DNA of 64,000 nucleotides from Thysanoteuthis rhombus (taxonomy: Eukaryota; Mollusca; Cephalopoda; Oegopsida; Thysanoteuthidae). Under the pieces are notes generated by a model. The model was not told where the DNA came from. It ran no database searches and saw only the letters and a list, made by a program, of their open reading frames with translations. The DNA is taken from NCBI GenBank assembly GCA_963457665.1, contig OY735219.1, forward strand, positions 14,158,532 to 14,222,531, written 5' to 3'. The translations under genes were made by a program, and so were the position numbers. The number at the start of each line of letters is the position of its first letter. Within the stretch, counting starts at the first letter, position 1. Below are positions 12,625 to 24,440 of this stretch, piece by piece.

Positions 12625-14635
12625 ATGTGAGCAACTGAGAAAACATTATCTGATGATGATCGGAGAATAGGCTGATTGTGAAACTGAGGAAAAAAAGCCT
12701 GGAAGTTAGACCATAGATGTGCTTGGTTGTTCTCATGGATTCTTTCGAAAACCTATTCCTTTCAAAGTACGTTTATTTAACAACCCCTTCCTTATTAGGA
12801 AGTGGGGGGGGGGGTCATCTCAACCACTCAAGGCAAATTTTTATTATAAGATTTTAAAACTAGTAGAATTCATATTCTCAGACTGAAGCTTCCAGAGTTG
12901 ACAGAATCACATGTTGACCCTCATGTTCAAAGTTGCAAAATGTACGAGTAAAAGTTAGGGTAATCTGTTAAAAGCAGGCCAAGTTGCATCATGCACTAAA
13001 AGACACTTGAAGTAAGTAGCTGCAAAGATTGGGATAGAAATGGCTGAGATATTAAACCTATCCAAGCCAATAATAAACAATCAGCAGGGTAGAGTGGTCA
13101 TTGAATGTGTCCTAACAACGTAAAAAAGAAACCAAACAAAACATGAAATATTCGTTTCCTTCTCCTAATGCCATAAATCTGCTGTTGTTGACATAAGTAA
13201 TGAGGAAATGGTAGAATGTAATATTCTGGTGTGATCATTGGAGAAGAAATATTGATCCAATGACCCACGAGTGTTTTTTTTTTTGTTGCACAGAGCTAGA
13301 TCATTGGCTTCTTCTGATAATGTTTTAGTCTTCGGCTAGAGACAAAGGATACATGACCCCTCACAGTTTGCAGGATTTGTTGTCCTAATGAAAATGGATC
13401 TGTCAACATAAAATACAGCAGAGTTTACTGATTTGGAAAGCCATTTTTGGCCTAAAGTAACTCGATCAAGTACAAAGTACTATCCAAAGCTTTAAGGAAT
13501 TGGAACAGTGAGCACAAACCAAATGTAATGCAAAAATCTGCCAGATCACTGTTGTGAACCAATGTACAAACAGTGGGCAGAGGATTACTGTGAAGGAGAT
13601 GGTAGAAAGTAGGTGTTAGAGTGAGTAACTTTTTTTTTTCAAACTTTCCTGCAGCACCTCATATATAGCCAATATTAAGTTTGATGCCCCAAGTGGTTTC
13701 TGCTTTGAAAAAATCTGAGACAAACCTGTAAACAGATTTATCAATAGGAAACGCCCATCCTTTATTGATTTCCTTCAAATCGGGTCTTTCGTGAACAGAA
13801 AGATTATAGCCTTAGATATTTTAAAGAAAACAGAAATGTCTCCCTCACCACGTACATACAAAATCAGACAGAAAGTAAATGAAGAAAAGAAGAACACAAA
13901 ACTGTTTGGGATATCTAGGAATTAATCTGCTTCAAAAAATAAAAAGGGAGGGGGATCTTTAATTAATATCAAGTCACTAATCTTCATCTGAAGACAATTC
14001 AATCATACCATGAAAATTGAAACAAAAGGCAGAGTGGTGAATTACTAGGAAATCTACCAAATTGAAAAAAAAAAAGCTGGTCTTCTGGAAGCCAAGTCAA
14101 TGATTTGGTACTGTATAAATATTCAGTTTTAAAATTATGGTAGATACATGGAATCAAAGACAGGCTCAAGACCTTGCAAACTTGCACACTCCTTTGTATA
14201 GCTAAAGTTGTGGTTCCAAGTTGCTCCAGCTATTTAAAATTGAATCAGAAAAACGCTGTATTTCCCTGGGATTGAGATGCACCCCAATTTTGACTTCCAA
14301 AATTTGAGGAGAAAAGAAAAATACACGCCTTTGAAAAAGTAACCTCCTGCCTATAGAATGTACAGTAAATTTTCAAAACAATTCCAGTTGTGTGTGTGTG
14401 TGGGGGGGGGGTGCAATGATGTAGGGAAATACGGTACATAAAAATAAGTACTTTCAAGTAGTCCAAGGCCAAACTGCAGCAGGTCTAACAGACAAAACAT
14501 ACAACTAATTTCTTCATCTCTTGATTGACATATCAGAGTTAATCTTTTGCTAACAAAAAACAATGCAAACTATATAAGCAGTATATTTGGGGGGGGGCAC
14601 AAAAATAGACAAAAAACACTTCAACTTTGACCAAT
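12625..14635. other. No gene seen
   Basis: Contains G-runs (12806-12815, 14403-14411, 14590-14597). Minus-strand frames at 13999-14563 have no recognised domain and overlap low-complexity (TG)n. Confidence 0.5.
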
Positions 14636-14890
14636 CAATGGGGCACAGTGGTAGAGTGCTTGCCTCCAGTTCAGTAAGCCTTTACCGCCAAGTCATACCA
14701 AAGATTTAAATAATGGTAATCAAAGCCTTCCCGATAAGCTCTCAGCACAAGAACTAGGATTGTGGAACCTCTTCCCAAGGCTTAGGATTTAGGATCAAAT
14801 CATGCTGAGGAATACCAGGCGCTGAAGCTTCAACGGGCCTGGCAAACTGGAAGTGGGTCTTACAAACAATTACCTGTGTGTATCTAATCC
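14636..14890 (+). mobile_element. Composite tRNA-5S SINE, copy 4 with deleted 5S body
   Basis: The tRNA-like head (CAGTGGTAGAGTGCTTGCC, 14645-14663), the AGTCATACCAAAGA linker and the CCCAAGGCTTAGG linker match copies 1 and 3. The 5S-like part keeps only its first ~20-25 nt (near 14786-14812) and its last ~20 nt (AGGAATACCAGGCGCTGAAG, near 14810-14829). The middle is missing. The tail GCCTGGCAAACTGGAAGTG to CAATTACCTGTGTGTA is intact. No gene is encoded. Confidence 0.68.
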
Positions 14891-16344
14891 TACATCTCAC
14901 ATCAAGACAATAACCAATTTCCAGCTTGTTATGCAAAATTCTCAATGAAATCCTAACTGGTAGTTTGCTAGGGATGGACTGATTCCTTGACTGCCTGATG
15001 CAAATTTCATGAACTTTTTGTGGGGATAGGATACTGACAAAGCAAAGAATCTGATAAACTATATCCACTATTGATGAAGAGAAGCCCTGACATACAGTAA
15101 ATTGAATGTGATCTAGATGTGTTACATACAACTAATAGCTACCATGTAGAGGTGTACTAATATTTATGGAAAAAAACTCATTAGTCTTCATTCTGCAAGA
15201 AATCCTGTACCATTATGCTGATTATCGGAACAAAGCTAAGATCCACTTCAATAAACAATTTGGCAAGGACATCTGCACTAGCAGTTTCTTCTGACAAAGT
15301 TGCCTGATATTTAGGAGTAAGATCTAGCCCCTTTTTAGTGCAAGAGAGAACCTGCACATTTATAGTCTGACTTACAGGCTAGTTTATATACAACACAATG
15401 GCAAAATTATTCAAATACTGCAGTCTTTTTTTCGACAGCATGTGTTAACTAGTAGCCATATGATATAGCAGGACAGATGATACCCGAAATGGATGCCAGT
15501 AGAAACAATCACGACCAACAATGAATATTGCAACCATGGATAAGAGTAATTATAAAGAGTGGATTGCTTACTCATCCCATTTATTTCCAATCGACATGCA
15601 CCAGACTTACCAATCCTTCTATAAAGAGCAACATATGATTCAGAGAGTAATTTCTACAGTCTCTTCTTTGTATCTGGTTTCAATCATTCTAATCCTCCTC
15701 TCCCAATAAAGATGATTGACCCAAAGTTCAACCTTGAATTCCTTCTAAGAAGACTTGTTTGGTTGTCTTTTCTCTCATTTCACTTCTCAGATTAACTTCA
15801 CAAAAGAGACTGTCATAGCAAACAATCCCTATTGCCAACTGGACTTTTTTGTGTTTTTTTTTTTGTTTGTTTGTTTGTTTATCCCCGTAAGTGTACTAGC
15901 CGGAGGTTGGGGGGGGGCAAGTGCCCCTCCGAATTCAGACAAAGTAGTGGGAAAAATTTCTGCTGTTAAGAAAGACGGAAAAAAATATATTTCTGAAATG
16001 TTGAGCGAATTGTTCTGTGAATCAACAATTGAAAAGATTTTTTTTTATTGGAAATTAATACTTGGGATTTTGCCCCCTTTAATCAAAGAGTTTCCATACT
16101 CCCTACATTGCCCCTCACATGTATTGTAAATCATAAAATTGATCAAAATAACAGGCAGGCTACAGAATCCTGGGGGACACAAATGAATGCCCAAAGAGAA
16201 TGTCCTATTTCATTAGAATGATCAGTCACAAACTGATCTTAATGAGAAGACCAAAATAAAAATACTGAGGTCAAAGGAAACGCTTATCTGATTACAGAAA
16301 ATATATTCCCTGACAAAAATTTCTATACCACCAAACCATAACAT
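14891..16344. other. No gene seen
   Basis: The minus-strand frame 14754-15131 begins here and runs into the SINE, so it is rejected. The frame 15755-16129 crosses T- and G-runs. Around 15890-15950 a GTACTAGCCGGAGG with G-run and GTGCCCCTCC may be a transposon end. Confidence 0.45.
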
Positions 16345-16700
16345 AGATAGTGTGCTTGGATAGTGTAATGTTTAGCATGTCTGCCTCACACGCAAAAGTT
16401 TCCAGGTTAAATTCCTAGTAAGAGCGAAAAGTGTGAAAAACTTTTCATTAGGACAGATTTCCCTACATAATCAGCAGCTAATCAAGTACATTCGAGTATT
16501 GTATGATTAGGTTGGAGGTATCCCTTCGGTGGACTTGCATCAAAGAGGTGGTAATAAAAACTAATAAGAATGAGGTCCTGGTCTTGACTTGCAAGGATCA
16601 CTTAACTGACGCATGCAATGGAAATCGGGACTTTGTCACCAGCCCATTATACTCCAACAGAAGTTGTCCTTTAAGAGATGGAATGCTTCATCTTTTGACC
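16345..16700 (+). mobile_element. Long tRNA-type SINE, copy 2 (internally shorter)
   Basis: The tRNA-like head (GTCTGCCTCACACGC, B box GGTTAAATTCC at 16405-16415) precedes AATCAGCAGCTAATCAAGTA, the GGTCCTGGTCTTGACTTGC block and a GTTGTCCTTTAAGAGATG end. All align with the minus-strand copy at 6.4-7.0 kb. About 200 bp present there is missing here. Confidence 0.62.
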
Positions 16701-17954
16701 CATAATAATCAAAAACCCTCAACTCCCACCAGGACTCAATGAAAACACAAAGGGAGGCCAGTCAAGTCATTACTTTTTGCAACGTTGGACAATGTAATCA
16801 TTTTTTGCCATCATTATTTTTTACTAATAAGGCTCCAGAATGGAATTTTATTTGGTTAGTAGCATAGTACCCTTAAAAAAAAATTTTTTTTAAAATGACA
16901 GGAATATTTACTCACATATCAGCACTTCTGAGGATCAGAGCACCGTGTGCTCTTCCTCGGATCAAAGTATCACTCCCCAGCCTTCAGCCTGGGATAAGAG
17001 TGTAGTATCTGTGTGCTCATAGAAAAATGTCAACACACGAAAATATATACACATAGATACACATTGCATTTTATCTCTACATGCATAGAATATACAAGAC
17101 CAGTTTTGTTAAAAAAAATTGAGCATAAGTAAAGCAGTAAATAATTGTAATAATTCAGTCATGACTGATCCTAAGGAAGTTACTAAATAGGAGGAAAATG
17201 AATTCTGTATAACTAAGCAATTCTACCAATTTTTGTCTATTCACAAGGTAGGGTGGTAGTTGTGCATCTCCCATTGGCACCATTATCAGGGATGCCACCT
17301 GGGTAGAAGCCAGGAATTCAAATAAAGAGGTACTTCTCTTAACAAGGATAATCAGCTCTACAAAATGTCAGATGAAAATTTGTTAAGTGAATAATTGAAC
17401 CTATGGAATAGCAGTAATTTTTTTCCAAATAAAAATTACTGAACCCCCACCCCCGAAATCTTAATCTTGAAAATAATGTACATGATATTGATTACTTCCT
17501 AAATTATCTATAAATACAAATAAACATATAGTTAATGTAATGAATAAATAGTCTACATATCCTTACATATAATAATTAGCAATGTGCAGATGTCTTCCAT
17601 CATGTTAAGGGATGCAACCAAGGTAGTAAAATAGACCTTCATTCATGTTCGAATGACGTAATGAAAATGCTGGATTTAAAGAAAATGAAAAAATTTAAAA
17701 AATAAAAAGATACAAAAACAAAAAATAATAAAAATCTCTCAATGCCATTCTTCAAGCTCACTGCAATGCAAATCTCTATTATCCACATACATGAATTGCA
17801 ATATCTATATATTTCGTATACGTCATTTTTGATGGCACAGGTAAACTAGTCTTACAAATAATTCACCAAGTGTCCATTTGAATATAAATGCCTAGATACT
17901 AGATATAAATGCAGATGATTATAATTGAAATCAAGATGATTCTGGATAATTTTA

Positions 17955-18070
17955 CGACATTCCAGGAGGAGGTGGTTCGTGCAAACTGAAAGTATTTTAG
18001 TAAACAATGACCTCTCAATAAGCAATATTTTGTTATAAGAGTCCTTCATTATGAAAGGTACCACTGTACT
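17955..18070 (-). mobile_element. Tigger/Tc1-like terminal fragment
   Basis: Read on the minus strand from 18069, the end starts TACAGTGGTACCTTTCATAA, continues GAAGGACTCTTATAACAAAA and then a CTTATTGAGAGGTC block. This echoes the 'CAGTGGTACCTCGATATAACGGA' style of Tigger-type termini. The other end was not located. Confidence 0.35.
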
Positions 18071-18379
18071 GACTTTCCAGGTAGACAAGCCCGCCTCCTC
18101 TGGAAGGTCGGCGCAACAAAATTTTCCAACACCCCCACCAGACTAAGCCAAGCCTAGCATATATATATATTCATCTATTAGCTTATACAATCAACCCTTT
18201 CTCTTTCACAACATCTAGGACACAGGTATTCTATGGTGAAAAGAGAGGTAGCAGAAAGGATGAAAATTATGTTTTAAAACATAAGATTTTGATTCTTGAA
18301 ATCCAAACCATTTGTGACAAAATCTGAATTGGCAAAAGGTTCACAATCTTGAAGAATAGGTCCAGCAAAGCTTAATCTG

Positions 18380-18790
18380 ACCACAATTGGAAAAATCTCA
18401 ACGACTGTGTGTATGCACTTTGATTAACAACTGGTCATTGCACAAAGTTGACATTTGCCAGATATTTTGGTCAACATTCAAGGCAATGCAGTTTTGAGTG
18501 AAGTTTTTTTTTTATCATCAGATCTAAAAATTGAAAAAAAAAAATAGATAAATAAAATAGAATTTAAAAGATTACAGCTCTTCATAGTTTCTATAGGTTA
18601 TCTCTGACTTAGCTCTTTTGAATTATCTCAATTTAGATTTTTTAAAAAGATATCTAAATTAGCAACATTGAAATGAAGTAAGCAAAATATTTAGTTTTCT
18701 ATGACAGATGGAAAATTATTTTACATGACAATTGTTTCAGGCAGCTCCACACACCATAGAGTCTAGCACCTTTGGAACAGGCACTACCTC
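18380..18790 (+). repeat. Interspersed repeat family C, copy 2
   Basis: Landmarks of the family: CCACAATTGGAAAAATCTC, AACAACTGGTCATTGCACA, ACATTCAAGGCAATGCAG, TTAGCAACATTGAAATG, and CACCATAGAGTCTAGCACC with CTTTGGAACAGGCACTACC at its 3' end. It directly precedes the mariner remnant. Confidence 0.68.
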
Positions 18791-18837
18791 TGAGGTTTTA
18801 AAGCTGTTCCAAGTAATAATATTATGCATGGATTTAT

Positions 18838-19353
18838 GGGGTCTGTCCAGAGAGTATCCTGCCATTTATTGAAAAAAAAAAAGTTATGCCTACCTAGGGC
18901 AATGGTACCTTAGTCCCTTTGGGGATATTCTCTTTGAGACTTCACACATTTTTCACCAGCATACCCTCCACTTTTCAAAATAGTCTGCCAAGTCCTCCTT
19001 CTAGATTGACATCAGCTACCTGATTGCATTCTCCTCAATTTCAACAATGGTCTAAAATCTTTGAGAAAAGCCAGACGTCGCAGAGAGGGTGGGTAAGCTG
19101 ACAGACTAGGGTGAAAGGATGTTTTGCCCAAAACTCTGCATGAGATGTAAAGAATGATTCATTCAGTTATGGTACATGTGGTCACACAGTACACAAACTT
19201 GATGGTATCTTAATGCCAACTGAGTGACCCTAGGGATGAGTGCATGTTCATGCATACGTAGTAAGGTCCCCTCTGATTGGTTGCCAAGTTACAAAGCTGC
19301 ATAACCAGTTCAAAAGATATTCAAAATGCTTGGATACTCTCCAGATAGATCTC
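18838..19353 (-). mobile_element. Mariner/Tc1-like element remnant
   Basis: The left end GGGTCTGTCCAGAGAGTATC (18839-18858), then CTGCCATTT, and the right end, GATCTATCTGGAGAGTATCC then AAGCATTTT when read inward from 19351, are terminal inverted repeats. On the minus strand, about 19020-18900 translates to a decayed LADYFEKWRVCW block followed by KMCEVSKR. It resembles the C-terminal 'cF..W..rW.kCv...g.YFEGD' region of mariner-type transposases, with stops and frameshifts. It is a ~515-bp internally deleted, inactive copy. Confidence 0.5.
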
Positions 19354-21189
19354 CAATTCATACAGCTTAAAAATACTCAAAACATCTGAAGTGGCGACTC
19401 TCCATTTCTTTCACACGCAGGACCTTGAACTTTATGAGCAATAATCTACCACAGTAATTCTGAATGTAGAGTACACACTCCACAAAGGGATAATTAAAAT
19501 ATATTGGGGTCAATTTGGAATTCGGGTGAGAAGAACGAAAAGCATTCCGTGGTTCAACACAGAGTTGTGTTAAAGCTTAACCGATTAATTCCTAATCACA
19601 CAATACTATTAATTACTAATTTCACTAGATTCCATAGTAACTAATGCTAAACTCATCAGCTGTGTGAGATATAAAAGAAATGAGCTAACTGGGTTGTTAT
19701 TGAATTTCACAGAAAAGAAATTACAAAAATATTGGTGTCCTAATATTCCTATAGCAGTATTTATTTTTTTTTAACAAAATTTTTTTTAGGAGATATTTTC
19801 CTTGATTTAAACCCCTAGATTTTGATAAATTTCTTGATTCAACATAACATTATCATACCTTTTCAGTTTCAAACTTGTTTTATTATTGTAATAAGAACAT
19901 CATATTTTGTAGCTGTTGAGAAGGAGCATAGTACAAAGAACAACTGATCTATCATTTTTACTATCACCCTGAAGCTGTGTATCCTGGTCATTTAATTATA
20001 CTACAACCAAATCTCCTAACAACAACACCACCTCCCGTCTATCAGACAACAAGATCTCACACCTACAAGCTTTTATATGATAACTGATTAAAATCAATAT
20101 ACATTATTCTATACCTACGTATCAAACAGACAGGTTCTGTCTAGTCATTGACCATCCAAGACGAGTTTAATCTGCTGGTTGTTTTTGTTTATATAATCTC
20201 CAGTACCATCACTTTTTGATATACAGACCATCACCACTTATTGATTTTTGCCACTATGTACTGCATTAGTGAACAATGGCAGACAGTGACAGACAGTTGG
20301 GCCATACTAAGATGTGATCATCTTTCAGCAAATCAGCAATGCTAATTTCATTTCCTTTGAGTAAAATTTTTAAATAAAAACATAGAAGTGTGCTTGCAAC
20401 ATGCAGACAATGTATAGAGAATATGTGCATATGTTACTCTGAATCGTTGAATTATACTTATTTTACAGATTACATGGACTTTTGATCATAAAAAGATCAT
20501 TGTTTTCATCCTTGTTTTGACCAAATTAAAACTATGTATTTACTTGTTTTTTCTTAGTTAAAATTTCGTTGATAGCATCTGAACAAAAGACCGATCATAG
20601 CTACCAAAGATGAGACTTTGCCTGGTCACTTCTGTTATCAGATTTATGCTTCCTTTATGCTACAATCAGATGTGTTGCTTGCCTTCTATCTACATTGCAA
20701 AATACAATACATGGACAATATAGATTACGTACATACTAAAAACACCATTTAGGCCTTCCGCGGGAAGTAACTAAAAATCCTGCCCCATTTGAATTAAGGT
20801 AGTACTTTAATGCTTCCAGTGCCAGAGGGTTCTTTATTAGGAAAAGCAAGAACTTTAAAATAGAGAGCAATATTGTTTAAAAGTGAAGAAGTTTATGATA
20901 ATACTTTATACTTGCGATTAATCATTTTCATTTATTTTCAAGTACACTTAAAAAAAAAAAAAATGACAGAGGTTTATTCCAGTCAAATTTCGCTGAAATA
21001 CTTTTCATTCTCTTTCAAAGAATAATATGAATACAGTCATAAATTAGTTTGGCATATCTTCATAGGTCAAGTCAGACATTTTTCCTAACTTTCAACGGAA
21101 TATTTAAAATATTTAGAATAATTCTAGCATGAAGAATATACTGATTCAGTTACAGAACTAATTGCAAATAATGGATTATCTAACTCTGC
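19354..21189. other. No gene seen
   Basis: 1.8 kb of AT-rich sequence with few runs and no long frame. No second copy was recognised in the window, so it may be single-copy intronic or intergenic DNA. Confidence 0.5.
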
Positions 21190-21556
21190 ATGAAGTTGGA
21201 AGAGGTATATGTATTCAATTATGTCCGTCCATTAGTTTGTCTACATAAAATCTTCAAAAGTTCCATAAATTTCGATAGAATTTTGTGGAAGGGTTGGCCA
21301 TTTGCTACTGAACAAGTGATTAAATTTTGATATGGATCCAAGACTTAGTTTTCAATTGAGATATTTCTATCCTTCTGCAGAAAAAGGTTTTTAAAAAACT
21401 CAATAAAAAGGGGGGGGGCTAGATTCAAATTTTCAGGGAAGTAAATCAATATTTGTGCACTTGAAGTTCACTTCCTTGTTTTTTCATTTCCATTCACTCT
21501 TTAGTTAGTGTACATCATTGGTGGAGGTATTCGCTCTCTGGGTGCTTTCTAGTTAT
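21190..21556 (+). repeat. Interspersed repeat family E, copy 2
   Basis: It starts with the same GAAGTTGGAAGAGGTATATG as copy 1 and ends with the best-preserved terminus in the window, GGTGGAGGTATTCGCTCTCT followed by GGGTGCTTTCTAGTT. A G-run lies at 21411-21418. Confidence 0.62.
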
Positions 21557-22599
21557 TCAACGGCTTACATCAGCGTTTCCAGATTAGGCTAGAGGGGGAG
21601 ATAATTCTCAGAGATAAAGTTCAGATTAACAAACACAAGCAGGTAGCACTGTTGAATTGGGAAATTGAGAGAGTCTGGAGACAGAGGCTCAATACCAGCC
21701 ACTTAAGCATACATAAAAGTGGCTTCACTCTTAACGTAACTATTGGGTGGAAGTAAGTTTGAAGAACAAAAAAAGCGAACAATCACTGATTAGAAAGAAA
21801 AAGAAAAAAGGCAAGCAAAATTAAAATATGTGGCAAGCAAATTATCATTTAAACAAATTTTATATCAAGAGACAAATTTTGACTAATTTCCTTTAAAATT
21901 ATGACTTGCAGCAACTGTAGTAGTAACTGTAAGTGATTACTCATGTTCATTAATTCAGTTCTTTTAATCTCCAATCAGTCTGCCTTACTCTCCAATCTGC
22001 TCAGGGATAAAGTCATAGTAATGATCCTTGCATGGATAATATAAGTATACTTTTTTTCTAAGTGTATTAGTATCAAATCTACAGAACATTAATCACACAG
22101 ACATTTATTGGTTTTATGCTGATATACATGAGTAATACATAAGAATTGAAAAAAAAAAATGAACTGATGTCTGTAAACAGCTGGAAATACCTAATAATAC
22201 ACCATTGTCCAAAAACAATGGGTTTTGTAAAAGTTCAGGAAACAAATATCTTTTAGGATGGAAGCCAAACATTCAAATTGGGTAATAATGCAATTAATGT
22301 AGGAGATTATTTCTAAAGCTTCATAATAACTTAATTCTCTATTATTAGTAGCAACAGAAACATACTTGGATTAAGGGCTTTAGTGATCATGGTTTTCCAT
22401 AAATCAGGGATGAATGTTAACGTTGTTTTAAATATCAGGAGTTTTTTCTGCTTTTACATAGTGGTCCATTTAAAAAAACACATTTCAACAAAGCCCTTCT
22501 TTGTTTGCTAAGATAACAAGTACTAATCCAACTTGAGAGTAATTAAAAACACTAATCTAAACCATTGTCAGCTTCGGTACTTTAATTACTAATATCTTC

Positions 22600-22825
22600 T
22601 GTTATGGGGGAAGAGCCTCAGGACAAATGTCCCCTGGATAAATGCTTCTTCCAAATGGCCCCCTTGGACAATTTCCACAGGGGCTTTTTCTTTTATACAT
22701 TTACACCATCAATGACTTCATTCCCACAAACTAACTTTGGCTTTGCAGTTGCTATGCTATTGTCAAGGGGCAACTGTCCAAGAGAGAGAGAAAGCTGTCC
22801 TAGAACCATGGGGAAGCACTAATTC
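22600..22825. repeat. Possible short inverted element with GGACA-type blocks
   Basis: GGACAAATGTCCCCTGG (22621-22637) and TTGGACAATTTCC (22672-22684) on the left are partly mirrored on the right by GGGGCAACTGTCC (22767-22779) and AGCTGTCCTAGAACC (22792-22806). The palindromic GGACANNTGTCC style suggests a MITE; arms are imperfect. The 72-codon frame here is not a recognised protein. Confidence 0.3.
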
Positions 22826-23094
22826 AAGCAGAAGAGATGTTTGGTTCCTTACAGAAACAACTGGCTTCTTCCACACTGCATCTGGATAATATGACTCAAA
22901 AAAATAACGCCAATGTCATTATCATTTTATGTAGTACATTCAGCAAATGGAGGCTGACAAAGACATTTCCATATTATACTTCAATATACTGTTAGTATAT
23001 ATCTTCATGTTTTTGATTATTTTCATTTTATTCTCCTTTGTATATAATTTTGATTTAGTATCATGAGCAAAAAGCATAAATAAATTCATTTCTC

Positions 23095-23257
23095 AAGTGG
23101 TTGCTTCTTTCCATCTGTCCAAACAATATCTACTAAATTATTGAATGGATTTAAATGAAATTTAGTGAAAGGGTGGGCAGTGGGATAAAGAGGAGGTGAT
23201 TAATTTGGGGGAGGATCCAGGAATTTTTTTTGAGAGGGAGATATTTTCCACATTTTG

Positions 23258-23299
<42 letters not shown>

Positions 23300-23672
23300 T
23301 CATGACTGACAACATGATATCTCCAAAAATCCTAAATGGATTTCTATGAAATTTTGTAGAATGGAGGACAATAGGGTATGGGAGAAATTATTAAATTCAG
23401 GGGAAGATCCATGCACAATTACCTCCCTAACATCGTAACTCTATCTATACCATACAATATCTCTAAAGGTTTTGTTAGAAAATTAGTGGGAAAAGAAAAA
23501 GAAATAAAATAAAATCAATGAATTTCAATTTGATTATGTTGGAATGGTGTGCTATGAGCTTCTGAAGAAATGATTCAATTATGGGAAAGATCCAAGCGCA
23601 CAATTACCTCTACATTGGAGTGACAATAGCATTGGCAGAGATGTACGCTCTTCGAGTGCTTTCTGATTTTTT
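23095..23672 (+). repeat. Interspersed repeat family E, copies 3 and 4 with a (TA)n insertion
   Basis: Two partial copies lie in tandem. The first (23095-23258) has TGAATGGATTTAAATGAAAT and GGGGGAGGATCCAGGAATTT. A (TA)n run at 23259-23297 follows. The second (23300-23672) repeats TTCTATGAAATTTTGTAGAA and AGGGGAAGATCCATGCAC, and ends GGCAGAGATGTACGCTCTTC then GAGTGCTTTCTGA. Confidence 0.6.
23259..23297. repeat. (TA)n microsatellite
   Basis: About 19 TA units inserted between two family E copies. Confidence 0.95.
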
Positions 23673-23863
23673 TTTTGTATTCCATAAGATCATTGACAGC
23701 TGAGTAACAACAGGAGAAAATATAGAAACAAGGTTAGCTGAGCGGAACTAAGGGCTGATATGGCTAATAATCCCGAGAAAACTATTGACCAACCTGATTC
23801 ATCTAATCTCATATAATCTCTGAAGTGACAGGAGAGTCAGCAAACAATTTCATAAGAAATTAA

Positions 23864-24440
23864 AAAACACTCAGAGAGCGCATACCTCTGTCAATGCCAT
23901 TGTCAGAGGAAGTAATTGTGCATGGATCTACCTCAAAATTTGATCACTCTTTCCGTAGTCCCTTTGCTCACCCTTCCAGAAAATTTCGTTTAATTTCATA
24001 GAGAACTTTAGGAGATATCATGTGGACAGACAGGAACATTTGGTGATATTATGTGGTGTGGACATATAACTATGTCATAGAGAAGGTAAAGATAACATTT
24101 TCAGACTAGAAAACACTCAGAGTATATACCTCCGCCAACATTGTACACTAACAACTGAATGAAATAAATGAAAAAAAAAATAGAATTTTTAATGTACAAA
24201 TACTGAGTTACTTCCCCTGAAATTTAGATTAAGCTTCTTTTTCTTTTTAATAGCGGTTTGTTTTTAAGCTTTTCTCCAGCAGAAAAATAAAATTATCTCT
24301 CAATCGAAAACTAGTTCCTGAAGCTGCATCCATAATTAATCAATTCTTCTGCAGAGCCCCCATCATTCACCCTTATATAAAATTTCATTGAAAAATCATT
24401 GAGAACTTTGACATAATGTGTGGACAAATGCCCAGTGGTA
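23864..24440 (-). repeat. Interspersed repeat family E, copies 5 and 6, inverted
   Basis: On the plus strand, ACACTCAGAGAGCGCATACC (23868) and ACTAGAAAACACTCAGAG with ATATACCTCCGCCAACA (24106-24140) are the family E terminus in reverse. Each is followed by reversed body blocks (GTGCATGGATCTACCTC, AAATTTCGTTTAATTTCATA; CTGCATCCATAATTAATC, AAATTTCATTGAAAAATC). They face copies 3 and 4 across a ~190-bp spacer. Confidence 0.6.

Noticed and set aside
14754..15131. 125-codon open frame on the minus strand
   Set aside because: Its C-terminal third is antisense to the composite SINE; the rest has no recognisable motif.
15755..16129. 124-codon plus-strand frame with a hydrophobic, signal-like start
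   Set aside because: The hydrophobic part is a T-run and (TTTG)n. No splice sites and no domain, and G-runs lie within it.
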